This document shows positions 31,981 to 33,763 of a DNA stretch of 33,763 nt, piece by piece. The position numbers and the translations under genes were made by a program. The DNA is taken from NCBI GenBank assembly GCA_949287655.1, contig CASEHD010000001.1:137345-171107 (forward strand), given 5' to 3'. The notes below the pieces were generated by a model. That model worked only from the letters and a program-made list of their open reading frames with translations, made no database searches and was not told where the DNA came from. Position 1 is the first letter of the stretch, and every line of letters starts with the position of its first letter. The stretch is from an uncultured Christensenella sp. (lineage in GTDB: Bacteria > Bacillota > Clostridia > Christensenellales > UBA3700).

Positions 31981-32064
31981 ACAGACGAAGAATTGTATGC
32001 AAAATACAATCTGTCCAAGGAAGAAATCAACTTTATCGAATCTATGATAAAACCCATGGAGTAA
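31978..32064 (+). other. In-frame UGA and intact C-terminal tail of the methyltransferase, with a hairpin
   Basis: After FSKP-UGA, the frame continues with the conserved tail and ends IESMIKPME before TAA. Eleven bases after the UGA a perfect 7-bp stem ATTGTAT/ATACAAT (31992-32010) forms with loop GCAAA, and outer ACAG/CTGT pairs can extend it. UGA is a true stop in neighbouring genes, including the methylase-like gene just upstream. Confidence 0.75.
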
Positions 32065-32068
32065 TACT

Positions 32069-33763
32069 ATGGCACAGGAATTTTTCAAAGCGCGTCCGGA
32101 CGTTACTCCGACAATATACGCATACGAGCTGGTGGGCGTTTCTTCTCACGAAGGATATCTCAAAGTCGGCTATACAGACCGCAACGTGGAAACGCGCGTA
32201 AAAGAACAACTGCACACAAGCGGCATCCCCTACAAAATAGTGATAAAAGAATCGGCAATGCGCCCCGACGGCTCTTGTTTTACAGACAGAGACGTTCACG
32301 CTCTTTTGCGCAGAAAAGGTTTTCTGCAACTCAACGAAGGTGCGGATAAAAACGAATGGTTCCGCTGCTCTGTCAAAGACGTAATAGGTGCGATCCTGAC
32401 TCTCAGAGAAGAAATAAAGTCTGAAGAAAACAGAACGGCGACTTTCAAAATGCGCCCGGAACAAGTCTATGCAGTAAACAAGACGATTGACTTTTACAAA
32501 GCCGCCAAGGAACAGGAGCCGACCAGGTCTCCCAAGTTCTTATGGAACGCTAAAATGCGCTTCGGTAAAACGTTCGCGGCTTATCAGCTTGCAAAGAAAA
32601 TGGGACTTTCAAAAATCCTTGTGCTCACCTTCAAGCCTGCGGTCGAATCCGCATGGCGCGAAGACTTGTTGACTCACGTCGATTTCGAGGGCTGGCAGTT
32701 TGTCTCCAACAAAGACGCTCACGACAACAGAATAAACATCGACAATCACTACGCACAAGCCGATAAAAGCCGTCCTATCGTCGTTTTCGGTTCTTTCCAG
32801 GATTTGCTCGGCACCAACGAAAACGGCGGAATAAAGGCTAAAAACGAGTTTATACATACTACTAACTGGGATCTAGTTATTTTCGATGAATACCACTTCG
32901 GGGCATGGCGCGAAAACGCGAAAAAACTGTTTGAAAATCCCGACGAAGAAGAAAACGCAGACTTTGACTATGAAAATTATAAACGTACGGAAGCGGACAA
33001 CGCGTATAACGAAACTTTTCTTCCCATCTCGACGTCTTACTATCTCTTCCTTTCTGGCACGCCTTTCCGTGCGATAAACAGCGGCGAGTTTATCGAAGAC
33101 CAGATCTACAACTGGACTTATTCGGACGAGCAGCGCGCAAAAGAAAACTGGATAAGCTCTAACAATCCTTATCTGTCGCTGCCCCGTATGGTAATGCTGA
33201 CTTACCGTATCCCCGACAGCATAAGACAAATCGCTATCCAGGGCGAATACGACGAATTCGACCTTAACGTGTTTTTCTCCGCAACAGGCAAAGGCAAAGA
33301 CGCTAAATTCAGATATGAAAGCGAAGTGCAGAAATGGCTCGACCTTATCAGGGGATCCTATCTGCCATCCAGCGTGGACGACTTAAAGCTGGGTCAGGAC
33401 AAACGTCCGCCTATGCCCTATTCCGACACCCGTCTGCTGAACGTGCTCACTCATACGCTTTGGTTTTTGCCCAATGTAGCTTCTTGCCAGGCAATGGCAA
33501 ACCTTCTCACTCAAAAGCAAAATACTTTTTATCACGACTATAAAATCAACGTCTGTGCCGGCTCAAGCGCGGGAATAGGACTTGACGCGCTCCGCCCCGT
33601 TCAAGCCTCAATGGGCGATCCTCTAAAAACGAAAACCATAACTCTGTCTTGCGGCAAACTTACGACAGGCGTTACGGTTCGCCCGTGGACAGGCATATTT
33701 ATGCTCCGCAATCTCAAATCGCCCGAAACCTATTTCCAAGCCGCTTTCCGTGTGCAAAGTCCG
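32069..33763 (+). CDS. GIY-YIG (T5orf172-like) nuclease domain fused to DEAD-type restriction helicase (5' part, cut by window edge)
   Basis: 565 codons are open to the right edge; the ATG at 32069 has GGAG at a 7-base distance. Residues 14-100 resemble the T5orf172/MUG113 branch of GIY-YIG nucleases: TIYAYEL at 15-21, YLKVGYTDRNVETR at 30-43, DRDVHALL near 73-80 and NEWFRC at 95-100. The usual glutamate before the histidine appears as aspartate. Residues from 125 form a superfamily 2 helicase: Walker A-like NAKMRFGKT at 160-168, DEYH box at 273-276 and LSGTPFRA at 328-335. This fits the restriction subunit of a type III-like or related R-M system working with the methyltransferase upstream. 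The C-terminal half is not visible. Confidence 0.82.
   Translation, partial: MAQEFFKARPDVTPTIYAYELVGVSSHEGYLKVGYTDRNVETRVKEQLHTSGIPYKIVIKESAMRPDGSCFTDRDVHALLRRKGFLQLNEGADKNEWFRCSVKDVIGAILTLREEIKSEENRTATFKMRPEQVYAVNKTIDFYKAAKEQEPTRSPKFLWNAKMRFGKTFAAYQLAKKMGLSKILVLTFKPAVESAWREDLLTHVDFEGWQFVSNKDAHDNRINIDNHYAQADKSRPIVVFGSFQDLLGTNENGGIKAKNEFIHTTNWDLVIFDEYHFGAWRENAKKLFENPDEEENADFDYENYKRTEADNAYNETFLPISTSYYLFLSGTPFRAINSGEFIEDQIYNWTYSDEQRAKENWISSNNPYLSLPRMVMLTYRIPDSIRQIAIQGEYDEFDLNVFFSATGKGKDAKFRYESEVQKWLDLIRGSYLPSSVDDLKLGQDKRPPMPYSDTRLLNVLTHTLWFLPNVASCQAMANLLTQKQNTFYHDYKINVCAGSSAGIGLDALRPVQASMGDPLKTKTITLSCGKLTTGVTVRPWTGIFMLRNLKSPETYFQAAFRVQSP

Noticed and set aside
30544..32064. Alternative genetic code with UGA as tryptophan
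   Set aside because: UGA is the true stop of plsX, the cyclo-ligase, rdgB, the bPH-like gene, the DUF1292 gene and the methylase-like gene, and Trp is TGG throughout, so the UGA in the methyltransferase is a local event.
1..33763. CRISPR array, insertion sequence or transposase
   Set aside because: No regularly spaced short repeats with unique spacers and no transposase or integrase reading frame were found. The only tandem repeats are the two 135-136 bp units after tRNA-Lys.

Overview
The window reads as chromosome of a low-redundancy, spore-forming-lineage Bacillota (Clostridia-like) bacterium using the standard bacterial code. The evidence is the conserved block smc-ftsY-ylxM-ffh-rpsP-khpA-rimM-trmD-rbgA, a pta-ackA pair beside tmcAL (ylbM), a sporulation-type YlbJ protein, SigA-like promoters (TTGACA-N17-TATAAT) and Shine-Dalgarno sites of the GGAGG kind. 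Core genes are moderately GC-rich, with many GCG, CGC and GAC codons. A gut or other uncultured Clostridia is plausible but is an inference.

Region 1 (1-13185, all minus strand) is housekeeping. It holds ribosome assembly and translation genes (rbgA 5' part, trmD, rimM, khpA, rpsP), the signal recognition particle pathway (ffh, ylxM, ftsY), chromosome organisation (smc), RNase III (rnc), phospholipid synthesis (plsX), ribosomal protein bL32 (rpmF, with its own promoter and terminator) and the acetate/ATP pathway (pta-ackA). Compared with the usual order, rplS is missing beside trmD, acpP is missing between plsX and rnc, and the DUF177 gene is missing beside rpmF.

Region 2 (13186-24490) starts with a divergent promoter region. 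tmcAL and ylbJ lie on the plus strand. A minus-strand operon contains an aconitase-family hydratase, 5-formyl-THF cyclo-ligase, a fused RsmD-CoaD protein and a coiled-coil protein. A second divergent region separates a DUF2156 acyltransferase-like gene (minus) from a plus-strand operon of a membrane protein (apparently leaderless), rdgB, a YfcE-type phosphoesterase and typA.

Region 3 (24519-25916) is a tRNA array: Gly(UCC), Arg(UCU), His(GUG), Gln(UUG), Gln(CUG), Lys(UUU), Leu(UAG), two broken Gly(GCC)-like genes and Lys(CUU). Directly after tRNA-Lys(CUU) lie two near-identical 135-136 bp tandem repeats. Each carries a terminator hairpin and a shrunken tRNA-Lys-like minihelix with matching acceptor strands; the first ends in CCA. 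The repeats look like a junction scar at a tRNA integration hot spot.

Region 4 (25980-33763, open at the right edge) is an accessory island, probably for defence. The first module (AT-rich, minus strand) is an AAA+ ATPase plus an intracellular subtilisin-like protease under a promoter with two operator-like repeats. The second module is a restriction-modification system: a small XRE regulator facing a methylase-like gene across paired palindromic operators, then an Eco57I-type adenine methyltransferase with an in-frame UGA where a tryptophan is expected, then a helicase with an N-terminal GIY-YIG (T5orf172-like) nuclease domain that runs off the window.
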